Shown here: positions 25,401 to 33,763 of the stretch, one piece after another | Layout of the letters: every line of letters begins with the position of its first letter | How positions within the stretch are numbered: the stretch's first letter is position 1 | Assembly: GCA_020851635.1 (NCBI GenBank) | Contig: JADZCJ010000121.1 | Coordinates: 1-64,000 of the forward strand | DNA length: 64,000 bases | Direction of reading: 5' to 3' | Origin: Anaerolineae bacterium | GTDB taxonomy: Bacteria; Chloroflexota; Anaerolineae; UBA4142; SHND01 | The notes under the pieces: generated by a model | The model's database searches: none | What the model was told of the DNA's origin: nothing | The model's input: only the letters and a program-made list of their open reading frames with translations | Made by a program: the position numbers and the translations under genes

Positions 25401-26703
25401 CGTGCCCGCCCATTGGCGCGAACGTCAATTGCGCGAAGGGTATCGCTCACTCTTGATGGCGCCGATGGTGGCAGAGAGTCATGCCATCGGACTTTTGACG
25501 GTCTTTCGGTCCACGGTCCAGGATTGGGATGAATCGGAAATCCAATATGCGCAGACGGTTGCCAACACGCTGGCGCTGGCGCTGGTCAACGAACGTCAGA
25601 TCGAGCACGCGCGCGAGCAAAGCGACGAACTCCGCGCGACTCTGGACAGCGTCTTTAGCGGGGTGTTCACCACCGATAGAGAGGGCAAAATTCTGTCGTG
25701 GAACAATGCGGCGAGCAAGATTACGGGGCTGGGGGCGCAAGAGATGTATGGAAAAATGTGGCACAAGCACGGGCCCCGCGTCGGCGCGCACCGTCGCGCC
25801 GATATGATTGTGTTTGAAGCGATGGAAGGCAACTCGACGTGTTTCAGTCTGGCGCCCCGCTCTTTTACCTGCGCGGACGGACGCGTGATCGAACTGCGCG
25901 AAGCGGCTGCGCCGCTGCTATCCCGCAGCGGACAGGTGCGCGGCGCGGTGTGCGCGTTTTGGGACCGCACCGAAGAACAGTCGGCGGAACGCGCCAAAGT
26001 GGACTTTATCAATCTCGTCGCCCACCAGCTCAACAACAAACTCGCCGTATTGATTTGGAGCGCCGAGCGAATGCAGCGCGACGATTTGAGCGTCAGACAT
26101 CGTCAGGACTTGCTCGCGGTCGTCTCGCGAATGTTGAACGAGCTGCGCGCCTTTAATGCGCGCTTTGTCGAATTTCAACGCGAACATTCGCGGCAAGAGA
26201 TCGAAGAAAGTGAGGTGGACCTGCAAAGTTTTCTGCAAGCCAAAATCCAAGTCTGGCGCAGCACGCGTCCGACACATCGCTTTAGCGTGAGCGTCGGGGA
26301 AGGCAAGGCGCTCGCCGACGAAATGCGGCTGGATGTGGTGATTGACAATTTATTGGACAACGCCGTCAAGTACTCGGAGCCGAAATCCAAGATCACGCTG
26401 CGCGGCAGGCGCGTCCGACCCGATCTGTTCGAATTGAACATTCACAACCCGGGCAAGCCGATCAATCCCGAGCTGAGCGCTCGACTCTTTGAGCGTTTTG
26501 AACGGGGCAATTCAGCCGAACCCGGTTTTGGTCTGGGGCTGTGGCTTGTTCGCACCAAACTGCACGAGATGGGCGGGGATATTTTCATCCAAAGCCCGCG
26601 TCGCGGCGGCACGACTTTGCGCATCACGCTGCGCTGTAAACCCCCCGCTCCCGAATCAACGGCAAAAACGGACGAGGGACCGGAAATCGGCGCTGCCGCA
26701 TGA
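22498..26703 (+). CDS. Multi-GAF sensor histidine kinase
   Basis: 1401 residues from the ATG at 22498 (GAGG upstream). Six GAF-type sensor domains start at roughly residues 45, 224, 386, 549, 716 and 877. They are followed by a PAS domain (about 1043), a HisKA dimerisation domain with the phospho-acceptor His in VAHQLNNKL (about 1174) and a HATPase domain (N box DNLLDNAVKY, about 1282; GFGLGLWLV). There are no membrane segments, so it senses a cytosolic signal. The ligands are unknown. It is followed by a response regulator, its likely partner. Confidence 0.92.
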   Translation: MLPDPYSALFDDADRNVSSDASENNEIVFGQTLETLERRNQELQLLHELATRLNKSIETKQAMEVGLDLVVKLTGAESIAIVLINSEEGHSDLVAHNGIEDHLAAKYAVSPFDRAVYEPGKIDPETTRNLAEYVILTRRSLTTQDFQAMPRFNLAPILDSGYQSILALPIYFDAQVFGFVMLGSKLADQFDQHTVQLGENISAQLGLTLRSRSLLTDLTRQVAQMRAVVETGSLLQYAPRAQSALPEVLLTIRDILHTHSVAVLLLNGDHFEIVSTTNAHEPRFPLPISPHHRRLLESDEPLVVNDRSAPDVDPIQRVTLERLGRQASMGIRLYARDHAFGLLFVVHNVPHRWQPDEKQLVKAFAHQIAYALENKRLLEWSQKQVRELKSLSRVGRLIATSNPPDNALYAAADEIARVMRVDYVSFHLREGEFLCLVAESRYSGAPARLPIQAHQYRILAELDPVRVNDCEQDAASAKQREFLRAFNIRADLGVALVSEQKALGILYISQQTPRAWNDDDIELAQTFAQQIAGALTNARFLRDSQNQVRDLRALARTSTLIAHSRSPETALSQAASDLRRVLAADYVGFHLLEGDEFRIVTEAQHKLSGLRYPIKPYHKFIVEHGQKLVIHDRERDAPEEALRETLIQFGYQAEVGVPMVSRGKTTGILFVSQKATRLWREGEIHLIETYAQQIATVLENVQLLNEKARQVLELEQLTELNEMAASNLDQDVLIEMSMTALKQLLNADRVLVATIENGMLQPVRSSDGMIHPEQPARPSKQLQELLWSKDPFIVDPLHPHQSSDDLAERARFHGARSWMTIPLLSVNETLGILGFVFLTEHIFTSAEIRLAVAAANQLAMAFANARLLRDQNKRIDRQSRLSEFGLWCSTVRDSAALIEQAAERVRLLLDSAGASIRLLNGDTLSAGASAGYRDPDARAHPIAVSAGLHRILNQRKPYQIRDLETHVGVPAHWRERQLREGYRSLLMAPMVAESHAIGLLTVFRSTVQDWDESEIQYAQTVANTLALALVNERQIEHAREQSDELRATLDSVFSGVFTTDREGKILSWNNAASKITGLGAQEMYGKMWHKHGPRVGAHRRADMIVFEAMEGNSTCFSLAPRSFTCADGRVIELREAAAPLLSRSGQVRGAVCAFWDRTEEQSAERAKVDFINLVAHQLNNKLAVLIWSAERMQRDDLSVRHRQDLLAVVSRMLNELRAFNARFVEFQREHSRQEIEESEVDLQSFLQAKIQVWRSTRPTHRFSVSVGEGKALADEMRLDVVIDNLLDNAVKYSEPKSKITLRGRRVRPDLFELNIHNPGKPINPELSARLFERFERGNSAEPGFGLGLWLVRTKLHEMGGDIFIQSPRRGGTTLRITLRCKPPAPESTAKTDEGPEIGAAA

Positions 26704-26824
26704 TGCAATTGCCGGAGCAGGCGGATCGAGGGGGACCAAGTCCAATAATTACGGCTATCCAAACATAATTCGATTGCAGACAGCTATTCCGAGATAGTTT
26801 CCTGGCAGACCAAGGAGGATTGGA

Positions 26825-27529
26825 ATGGGCTCGTTTGGACAAAAGATATTGATTATTGATGATGACCCTGATATTGTTGGGGTTTTGACGCTTGCCCTGG
26901 AACATGCCAACTTTGAGGTCGCTTCCGCCAACGGCGGCAAGGAGGGCTTGCGCGCCGCTTATGAACACCACCCCGATTTGATCTTGCTCGATATCAGCAT
27001 GCCGGGGATGAACGGGCTTGAGGTGCTCGAGCATTTACGGCTGGTCACCCTTGTGCCGGTCATCCTCTTGACCTCCATGACCTATGAAACCAACCACATT
27101 CACGGCATGCAAAACGGCGCGGCGGATTTTATTGCCAAGGGCACCAGCATGGAAGTCCTGATGGCGCACATCAACGCACGCCTGGAACTGCATTATCCGC
27201 ACGCGCACGAGAACGGACACCGCCGCGTAGATGAGCGGCTGGAGGTGGACGTGCCTCGCCGCCGTATTCGTCTGGATAACGAGAATGTCAATCTGACCCC
27301 CCTACAGTGGAAATTGTTTCGACATCTCCTGGAAAACGAGGGGCGCATCGTGCCCTATGAGAATCTCTTGAATGCGGGCTGGCAAAACCCAGAGGAGTGC
27401 GATTTGCACGGCGTCAAGGTGCAGATTTCGCTGCTGCGCGAAAAATTGCGGGACTCGGCCACCCGCTCGCGTTATATTCACACCGTCCGCGAAGAGGGGT
27501 ATTTGTTCGAGGTGCGCGACCGCGTGTGA
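26825..27529 (+). CDS. OmpR-family response regulator
   Basis: 234 residues. The receiver domain has IDDDPD, the phospho-acceptor Asp56 in LILLDISMPG, the conserved Thr (LLTSM) and the Lys (IAKGTS). It is joined to a winged-helix DNA-binding domain (NLTPLQWKLFRHLLENEG... REEGYLFE). AGGAGG precedes the ATG. It probably receives phosphate from the six-GAF kinase 122 bases upstream. Confidence 0.93.
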   Translation: MGSFGQKILIIDDDPDIVGVLTLALEHANFEVASANGGKEGLRAAYEHHPDLILLDISMPGMNGLEVLEHLRLVTLVPVILLTSMTYETNHIHGMQNGAADFIAKGTSMEVLMAHINARLELHYPHAHENGHRRVDERLEVDVPRRRIRLDNENVNLTPLQWKLFRHLLENEGRIVPYENLLNAGWQNPEECDLHGVKVQISLLREKLRDSATRSRYIHTVREEGYLFEVRDRV

Positions 27530-27623
27530 GGCGGCATCCTCCGTGCTGCCTGCTTTTGCTTGTTTGCGGGAGAGGGCGGCATGGAGCGGGTTTTTTACAA
27601 CCTCGGGATTCTCCGACATACGC

Positions 27624-27629
27624 TATAAT
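27624..27629 (+). promoter_or_regulatory. -10 box before the GT4 gene
   Basis: TATAAT with no convincing -35. An ATG overlapping this box (27628) is therefore unlikely to be the start of the next gene. Confidence 0.4.
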
Positions 27630-27669
27630 GTTTGTCGCATACGGCAACAAGCTGCCGTATGTGGCAGCA

Positions 27670-28890
27670 ATGATTTATTTTGTCTATCCCCGTCTCAAAA
27701 AGCTTTCCGGCGCCGAACGTCTCATCCTTGCACTCGCCGGTCATATCACCCAACTCGGCACGCCCGTCACCCTCCTGACCCATTATTTTGACGCCAACTG
27801 CGCGCCCGCGCTTGCCCCGCAAGTCACGCTGTTTCAAACGGGCGACCGGCTCGAGGTCTTTGACAATCACTATCTCGACGCGCCGCTGGAATACCTGCAC
27901 TCGCTCCGCCTGTTGAAACAGATTCGCGCGGACGCGGACGCCGTCACCTTTTTTGGTCCGCCCAGCTTGCCCGCGCTGGCAGTGAGCGCGCGGCAAAAAC
28001 AATTGCGCGCGCCCAAACTCTATTTTTGTTACGAGCCGCCGCGTTTCATCTATGACGACGCGGACGCGGTGACTGCGCGGATGGGCGTCAGCGGGATGGC
28101 GGCAAGACCGTTTTTTGGACTATACAAAATGCTCGACCGCGCGATGGTGCGCCGCGCCGATGCTCTGCTCGCCAACAGTCATTTCGGCGCGGAACGTTTG
28201 CGCGCCGCGTATGAGCGCGAGGCGTCTGTCATCACTCACGGGTCAGATTTCAAGCCCGCGCCGGCGCCCGAGATCCAAACGATGCGCGCCCGGTATGACC
28301 TCGAAGGAAAAATCGTTTTTCTGACGGTGAATTTTTTGCACCCGCGCAAACGCATTGATTTGTTTTTGCGCGCGTTGGCGCAACTGTATGCGCGTGTGCC
28401 GAACGTGGCGGCGCTGGTCGTCGGCGCGGGACCGGAACAAGACGCCCTGCATGCACTGGCGCGCGAATTGAATATTACGGACATTGTGCGCTTTACGGGA
28501 TTCGTGCCTGACGCACAACTGCCCGCGTTGTATGGCGCGAGCGATGTCTATGTCCACACCTGCAAGAATGAATCGTTCGGGCTGAGCGTGCTGGAAGCGA
28601 GCGCGGCCGGTCTGCCCGTCGTTGCGGTTGACGAGGGTGGACCGCGCGAGATTTTGGAGCGGGACATTACGGGCTTGCTGGTCGCGCCAACCGCGGATGC
28701 CGTAGAAATCGGCATGTTCGCCCTCGCCCAGGACCCCGCCGAACGCGCGCAAATGGGCGCGGCGGGCAAGGCGCGCACAGCATCCATGTATTCCTGGGAG
28801 CGCGGGGCGCGCGAGTTTCTCGCCGTCGTCGCTCAACTGCATTCCGGCGTCACGCTCGCGCCGCAGGTCGGTCCGAAATTGTCGAATTAG
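27670..28890 (+). CDS. GT4-family glycosyltransferase
   Basis: About 406 residues from MIYFVYPRLKKL. It has two Rossmann-like domains. The donor-site motif NESFGLSVLEASAAGLPVVA (the E-x7-E of GT4 enzymes) is followed by GGPREI. Such retaining enzymes transfer sugars from nucleotide donors to cell-surface glycans or lipids. The ATG at 27628 lies inside the -10 box, so 27670 is preferred. It is followed by two large membrane proteins likely to share a glycan pathway. Confidence 0.88.
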   Translation: MIYFVYPRLKKLSGAERLILALAGHITQLGTPVTLLTHYFDANCAPALAPQVTLFQTGDRLEVFDNHYLDAPLEYLHSLRLLKQIRADADAVTFFGPPSLPALAVSARQKQLRAPKLYFCYEPPRFIYDDADAVTARMGVSGMAARPFFGLYKMLDRAMVRRADALLANSHFGAERLRAAYEREASVITHGSDFKPAPAPEIQTMRARYDLEGKIVFLTVNFLHPRKRIDLFLRALAQLYARVPNVAALVVGAGPEQDALHALARELNITDIVRFTGFVPDAQLPALYGASDVYVHTCKNESFGLSVLEASAAGLPVVAVDEGGPREILERDITGLLVAPTADAVEIGMFALAQDPAERAQMGAAGKARTASMYSWERGAREFLAVVAQLHSGVTLAPQVGPKLSN

Positions 28891-28919
28891 CGCAAATTCC
28901 TGTTCGCGCAAGGTTTTTG

Positions 28920-30356
28920 ATGCAAGCTGCTGCTCAACCCACCGACCCCGCCATAAACCGCCAAACGCGCCTCCAAGCGCGTCTGAACGCGGTGATTGCG
29001 CGCCCCCTGCCATTCTTTAGCGTCATCTTTTTGGTGTTTCTCGCCGCCTACGGCGCATCCATCTTTTTGATCCCCAAACGCTATGGGCGCTTGATCGTGG
29101 GCGACGGGATTTATTACTATGTCTATTTGCGCTCGGCGGCGCTCGACGGCGACCTGGAATTTACCAACGATTACACGATTTATCAGGAATTTAATACCAC
29201 AGACCCGCGCAAAAAAGAGGAAATGCTCGAACGCAAGACACCCACCGGCATGGCAGCAAATTTCTTTTCCGTCGGACCTGCGGTCTTGTGGTCTCCCATT
29301 TTTATCTTGGCGCACGCAGCTGCCTTGCTGTTGGGACAGCCGACGGATGGGTTTTCGTTCTGGGATCAGGCGCCCATCCTGTTTGCCAGCATCGCCTATG
29401 GTTTTGCGGGCATCTGGCTGACGTATCGCGTGGCAGAGGGGCTGTTTTCGAAATTTGCCGCGTTCGTTTCGATTCTGGGCATCTGGCTTGCGACGAACGT
29501 GGTCTATTACATGGGGGTCTCGCCGTCGGCATCGCATGTGTTGTCTCTTTTTGCCAGCGCGTTGTTTGTGTATCTCTGGTGGCGCGGGCGGGAGGGGCGC
29601 AGGCGGCGCGATTGGTTTGTGTGGGGTCTCTCGGCGGGCTTGCTGGCGCTGGTGCGCTGGCAGGATGTGTTGATTGCCGTCCTCGCGCTGTTTGTCTGGA
29701 CCGCCGACGTTCGACGCGCATGGAAGGGTGGCGAATCCAAGTTCGGAGATTTTGTCCCGCCGCTCTTGAACGGTTTCCTCTTTATGGGGGGGCTCGTCCT
29801 CGCCTTTGTGCCGCAGATGATTGCGTGGCAGGCGCTGTATGGCGCGCCGCTCACCGCGCCACAGGGCGGCGGATTTTTCCAATTTTTGCGCCCCGAAATG
29901 TTGAATGTGTGGTTCTCGACCAAGCGCGGGCTGTTTTCCTGGTCGCCCATTCTGATTCTTGCTCTGATCGGGTTCGTGCCGCTCTATCGAAAAAATCGTC
30001 TATTGGGCGCGGCGACGATGGTCATTTTTTTGCTCGAGTCGTATGTTAACAGCATCGTCAACGATTGGTGGGGGGGCGAGGCATTCGGCGCGCGGCGTTT
30101 TATCTCGCTCATGCCGTTTTTTGCGCTGGGACTGGCGGCGTTTCTCGACAGCATTCGTAATCGGGTTTCGCAGAATGTGGTGCTGATCGTGCTGGGCGCG
30201 TTTATCGTCTGGAACAATCTTTTTTTGCTGCAATACAATTTGTGGCTGCACGGCATCGGGCACATTAGCGCGGTTCCGACCTTGCAAGAAATGACGATTG
30301 ACAAATTTATCGCGCCGTTCAAGGCGCTGGAAAAGCTGTTCGCGCGCATTTCGTAG
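28920..30356 (+). CDS. Polytopic membrane protein, GT-C glycosyltransferase-like
   Basis: 478 residues with around ten membrane helices. After the first helix (residues about 35-50) a periplasmic segment contains VGDGIYYYVYLRSAALDGD. Acidic motifs in this position are typical of GT-C lipid-linked-sugar transferases. A later loop has NDWWGGEAFGARRF. I cannot name a substrate. AAGG is weakly placed before the ATG. It belongs with the GT4 gene upstream. Confidence 0.7.
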   Translation: MQAAAQPTDPAINRQTRLQARLNAVIARPLPFFSVIFLVFLAAYGASIFLIPKRYGRLIVGDGIYYYVYLRSAALDGDLEFTNDYTIYQEFNTTDPRKKEEMLERKTPTGMAANFFSVGPAVLWSPIFILAHAAALLLGQPTDGFSFWDQAPILFASIAYGFAGIWLTYRVAEGLFSKFAAFVSILGIWLATNVVYYMGVSPSASHVLSLFASALFVYLWWRGREGRRRRDWFVWGLSAGLLALVRWQDVLIAVLALFVWTADVRRAWKGGESKFGDFVPPLLNGFLFMGGLVLAFVPQMIAWQALYGAPLTAPQGGGFFQFLRPEMLNVWFSTKRGLFSWSPILILALIGFVPLYRKNRLLGAATMVIFLLESYVNSIVNDWWGGEAFGARRFISLMPFFALGLAAFLDSIRNRVSQNVVLIVLGAFIVWNNLFLLQYNLWLHGIGHISAVPTLQEMTIDKFIAPFKALEKLFARIS

Positions 30357-30412
30357 GGAACGCTCGCCGCAGCGTTCCGCTCCTATCGGAACGAAACGGC
30401 GTGCCCGCGCAT
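30357..30412. repeat. Two dispersed repeat copies
   Basis: A GGAACGCT-type hairpin (30357-30378) and a degenerate GGAACGAAACGGCG half-copy (about 30398-30412), directly after the GT-C-like gene. Confidence 0.7.
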
Positions 30413-30445
30413 CGGAACGGAGAACGGAGAACGATGCCAAGTGAA

Positions 30446-30520
30446 TTTGGCGTCTGAGGAGGCGCAAATCGGTTGAAACCGATTTTGCCAGCGGTATCGT
30501 ATTTTTGGTTGTGGATGGGG
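30446..30520. repeat. Repeat element A, copy 1
   Basis: A 75-bp element with a central hairpin AAATCGGTT-GA-AACCGATTT (30466-30485... 20 bases) followed by GGTATC and TTTTTGGTTGTGG. A second copy lies at 36704-36780, again directly followed by a GGAACGAA array. Confidence 0.85.
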
Positions 30521-30782
30521 AACGAAACGGCGTTCGTTCCCTACGGGTGGCGGGGTGATTGATTGGAACGAAACGGCGGTCGTTCCCTACGGGTGATGGG
30601 GTGATTGATCGGAACGAAACGGCGTTCGTTCCCTACGGGTGATGGGGTGATTGATCGGAACGAAACGGCGTTCGTTCCCTACAGGTGGTGGGGTGATTGA
30701 TTGGAACGAAACGGCGTTCGTTCCCTACGGGTGATGGGGTGATTGATTGGAACGAAACGGCGTTCGTTCCCTACGGGTGGTG
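30519..30782. repeat. Tandem repeat array, six units of 46 bp
   Basis: Units start at 30519, 30565, 30611, 30657, 30703 and 30749. Each begins GGAACGAA-N6-TTCGTTCC, then CTACGGGTG and a spacer GATGGGGTGATTGAT(C/T). The units are nearly identical. The last reaches within 20 bases of the next gene's start. Confidence 0.95.
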
Positions 30783-30800
30783 TTTGCTCGCTATTTGCTT

Positions 30801-32816
30801 ATGTCTTGTGCGGTTCGCCCGGCGTTCTCTATTCTACGCGATGCTTTGCTGGTCGCGTTGTTGACCGCGCTGGCGCTCGCGCTGGCGTATCAGGTGCGTT
30901 TGCGCGTTTTTGTTGATCTGGGGGGCGTGCGCGACGGTTTTTTTCTGCAAGGATTTTTTGACGCCGAAGATGACCAGACGCAGACGTATCGCTGGACGCG
31001 CGGAGACGCGCGGGTGACATTGGAGGGACAGCAGCTCGCGACACCATACATTTTGACGATGCGGCTGAACGGGTACCGACCCAATCGCCCGGCGAAGGTG
31101 GATGTGAAGGTCAATCATGCTCCCCTGCAAGCGTTCGAGGCGTCGGGCGCGTGGGAATTGTATGACATGGAGAGTGATGTCGGCGCAGATGCATGGACGG
31201 GCACGACCACCTTTGAGATTGCGAGCGATACGTTTGTTCCCCATGAGATTGACCCGAACAATTCAGACACGCGTCCGCTGGGTGTTGCGATTGACCGGCT
31301 GGAATGGATGCCCGCGCGCAGTCCGTCTGCCATCGGCAGCGCGACGGCGTGGATTGATTTGGGACAACCGCCCATCGTGCCGCCGGGCGCGGTCGTCCTG
31401 AGCTGGTCCGTTGCGCTGGGAATTTTATACGCGATTGCACGCGGGATCGGATTGGCGGCGCGCCCGGTCAACCTATTATTTGGCGCGCTGATTCTCTTGC
31501 TCGCGCTCGGCATCGCCGTATGGCGTCCGTATGTGGCGACCTTTACAGGCGCGTTTTTGACGCTGGCGCTCATCCTCGCCGCGCTCGCGGTCGCGCTCGT
31601 GTGGCTGCTGCCGCGTCTCGCGCGACGGTTTTCTTTTCCGCTCACGGCGTCCGCGCAGGCAGTCCTTTGTGCCATCGCCCTGTTGTCGGTCGGCTTGAAA
31701 TGGGGCGGCGCGTGGTATCCGCAGTATCGCTCTTCGGACTTGCTTTTTCACGCTCATCGTTTGGAGTTTGTGGCAGAAGGGAATTTGTTTTTTACGTCGG
31801 AACTGCCCGATGCGGCGCGCCGCGTGGTGCCCTATCCGCCCGCGCTGTATGTCGTCCTCACTCCCATCGCGCCGTGGGTTTCCGACCTGCAAGGGCTGCT
31901 GCTGATTGCGAATGTCCTATTTGATGTGATCGGCATCCTCGCAATTTTTTTTACGGCAAGGACGATTTATGCGCGCCCGGATGCGGGACAGATTGAAAGA
32001 GTGTCCGACGGACATGCCACACGGTATGCGCTGTTTACCACGTTTCTGTTTGCCTTTAACCCTGTCTCGTTCTGGATTTATTCGTGGGGCAATCACACCA
32101 ACATATTCGGACAGCTCGCGGCGACGCTGTTGTTTTGTGTCCTGCTGACGCAGCCGCTCACCCGCCCGCGCAATTTTTTGTTGGCGTTATTTTTCCTCGC
32201 TCTCGCGTCCATCGCTCATCTCGGCGTTTTTCTCTCGCTCGCCGCGTTTTTGCCGCTCGCGGCGGTCCTGCGATTCCTCATGCGCGATACGGACGCGCGA
32301 CGGGAAGGCATTGCGCTGTCCGCGCTGCTGCTGGCAGGCATCGTGCTGAGCGCGCTGGCGTATTATGGCGAATTTGCGGATTTGCTCGTTACCCAAACCC
32401 GTGCGTTTATTGGCGATTTTGGCGCGGGGCGCGCCGCGGGCGAGGATGGGCTGCGCGCCTCGCGCGTGACCGATGTCTTGCGCTATACGTGGGAACAGGT
32501 GGGATGGGTCTTGCTGTTGTGTGGGATGGCGGGGATTCCGCTCGCGTGGAAGCGTTTTACGGGACGCGTGCGCGCCGTGTGGTTGGCGTGGCTGGTCGTG
32601 GCGTTGGTTTTTGGGCTGGTCACCATCGGCTCGACCTTTTCCACGCGCTATACACTGTGGGCTGCGCCCGCGCTGGCGTTGAGTGGGGGGTTGGTCTTGC
32701 TGTGGTTGTTTGAGCGTTCGCGCGCCGCACAGTTCGCCGCCTATGCCCTGTGCGCGTTTGCGCTGGCACAAACGTTGTGGCTTTGGATAGACCGCGTGCT
32801 ATATGGTTACCAGTAA
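30801..32816 (+). CDS. Large polytopic membrane protein, GT-C-like
   Basis: 671 residues. One N-terminal helix (about 10-28) is followed by a 170-residue extracytoplasmic beta-rich domain (residues about 35-200), then roughly ten membrane helices with a loop PQYRSSDLLFHAHRLEFVAE after one of them. This is the layout of membrane-bound mannosyl/arabinosyl-type glycosyltransferases. Family and substrate are unknown. The frame runs back into the repeat array, but translation there would start in a repeat unit, so I use the ATG at 30801. No SD is visible. Confidence 0.7.
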   Translation: MSCAVRPAFSILRDALLVALLTALALALAYQVRLRVFVDLGGVRDGFFLQGFFDAEDDQTQTYRWTRGDARVTLEGQQLATPYILTMRLNGYRPNRPAKVDVKVNHAPLQAFEASGAWELYDMESDVGADAWTGTTTFEIASDTFVPHEIDPNNSDTRPLGVAIDRLEWMPARSPSAIGSATAWIDLGQPPIVPPGAVVLSWSVALGILYAIARGIGLAARPVNLLFGALILLLALGIAVWRPYVATFTGAFLTLALILAALAVALVWLLPRLARRFSFPLTASAQAVLCAIALLSVGLKWGGAWYPQYRSSDLLFHAHRLEFVAEGNLFFTSELPDAARRVVPYPPALYVVLTPIAPWVSDLQGLLLIANVLFDVIGILAIFFTARTIYARPDAGQIERVSDGHATRYALFTTFLFAFNPVSFWIYSWGNHTNIFGQLAATLLFCVLLTQPLTRPRNFLLALFFLALASIAHLGVFLSLAAFLPLAAVLRFLMRDTDARREGIALSALLLAGIVLSALAYYGEFADLLVTQTRAFIGDFGAGRAAGEDGLRASRVTDVLRYTWEQVGWVLLLCGMAGIPLAWKRFTGRVRAVWLAWLVVALVFGLVTIGSTFSTRYTLWAAPALALSGGLVLLWLFERSRAAQFAAYALCAFALAQTLWLWIDRVLYGYQ

Positions 32817-32820
32817 AAAG

Positions 32821-32857
32821 ACAAGAGACACCGACAAATCTCGTCGGTGTCGCTTGT
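32821..32857. terminator. Terminator between convergent genes
   Basis: ACAAG-GACACCGAC pairs with GTCGGTGTC-CTTGT across a seven-base loop. On the minus strand it is followed by CTTTTT. It ends the HD-hydrolase transcript and probably also the membrane-protein transcript. Confidence 0.8.
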
Positions 32858-32930
32858 TTCGCATTAATTCGCGCAGATTCGCGTTTTCATTTCGTTCGTC
32901 GGTGATTGTTTGGTCAGCCGCCCCGACAAA

Positions 32931-33524
32931 TCAGAGTCCCAACGTTTCGTGTTCTGCCTTGAGCGCGGTCAGCACATTCTGTATGTGCTCGTCGAGCGGC
33001 ACCCCCAACTCGGCTGCGCCGCGTTCGATATCCTCGCGTTTGGCGCCGCGCGCAAACGCCTTGTCCTTCCACTTTTTCTTGATGGACGACAGCTCGACAT
33101 CCTCTAATTTTTTGGATGGGCGCACATATGCCACCGCCATGATCAAGCCGGTGAGCTCGTCCACCGCATACAGCACCTTGTCCACAAGCCGGATGCGCGG
33201 CGCGGGTTCGCGGTATTGCTCTTCCAGCGACGCGGGGTCGCCGTAATCGGCGTGCGAACGGATGGTGTATAAAAATTCTTCGGGGAACCCCGCTTCGGTC
33301 AGCACTTCAAGTCCGTGAAACGGATGCCGTTCAGGGTATTTGTCGTAATCAAAGTCGTGCACCAGCCCGATGTTGCCCCACAAGACTTCATCCGCGCCAT
33401 ATTTGCGCGCATAAAATTTCATTGTCGCTTCGACGGCGAGCATGTGCTTGCGCAATTGCTCGTTTTCGGTGTATTCGCACACCAGTTGCCAGATGTGTTC
33501 GCGGTTGAGATGATCCATATGCAT
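32931..33524 (-). CDS. HD-domain phosphohydrolase
   Basis: 197 residues. The HD metal-binding pattern is visible: LRKHMLAVEATM, then GLVHDFDYDKYPERHPFHG and IRSHADYG, with a final Asp in VDKVLYAVDEL. Related standalone HD proteins are predicted nucleotidases or phosphohydrolases; the substrate is unknown. The start may be either of the two nearby Met codons (MHMDHLN). Confidence 0.85.
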   Translation of the reverse strand: MHMDHLNREHIWQLVCEYTENEQLRKHMLAVEATMKFYARKYGADEVLWGNIGLVHDFDYDKYPERHPFHGLEVLTEAGFPEEFLYTIRSHADYGDPASLEEQYREPAPRIRLVDKVLYAVDELTGLIMAVAYVRPSKKLEDVELSSIKKKWKDKAFARGAKREDIERGAAELGVPLDEHIQNVLTALKAEHETLGL

Positions 33525-33763
33525 TTTTACCGGTTAATGGAATTCTTAATGAAGACTGCTCAGCAGCTTAAATGACCTAGCTCCAGTCAGCCAATTACAG
33601 ATGTAAGTAGAGACTATAGCATCATTACCGCTATGTCGCGATCGGTCAGAGGGATTTGGAACACGAAATGCGGTAAGGGGCACCGCCGCGAAAGAGCGCG
33701 AATCCCGCGAAAGGCGGAGTACAAGCATCTCTCGGTAGAGTTGCTACAGTGTCTGTAAGTAAC

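Noticed and set aside
30519-30782. Possible CRISPR array
   Set aside because: The spacer parts are the same in each unit, unit length is only 46 bp, and no cas genes lie nearby. It is a simple tandem repeat.
33525-33763. tRNA gene between the HD and DUF6602 genes
   Set aside because: No TPsiC-arm consensus or cloverleaf could be drawn. I see nothing supportable in this interval.
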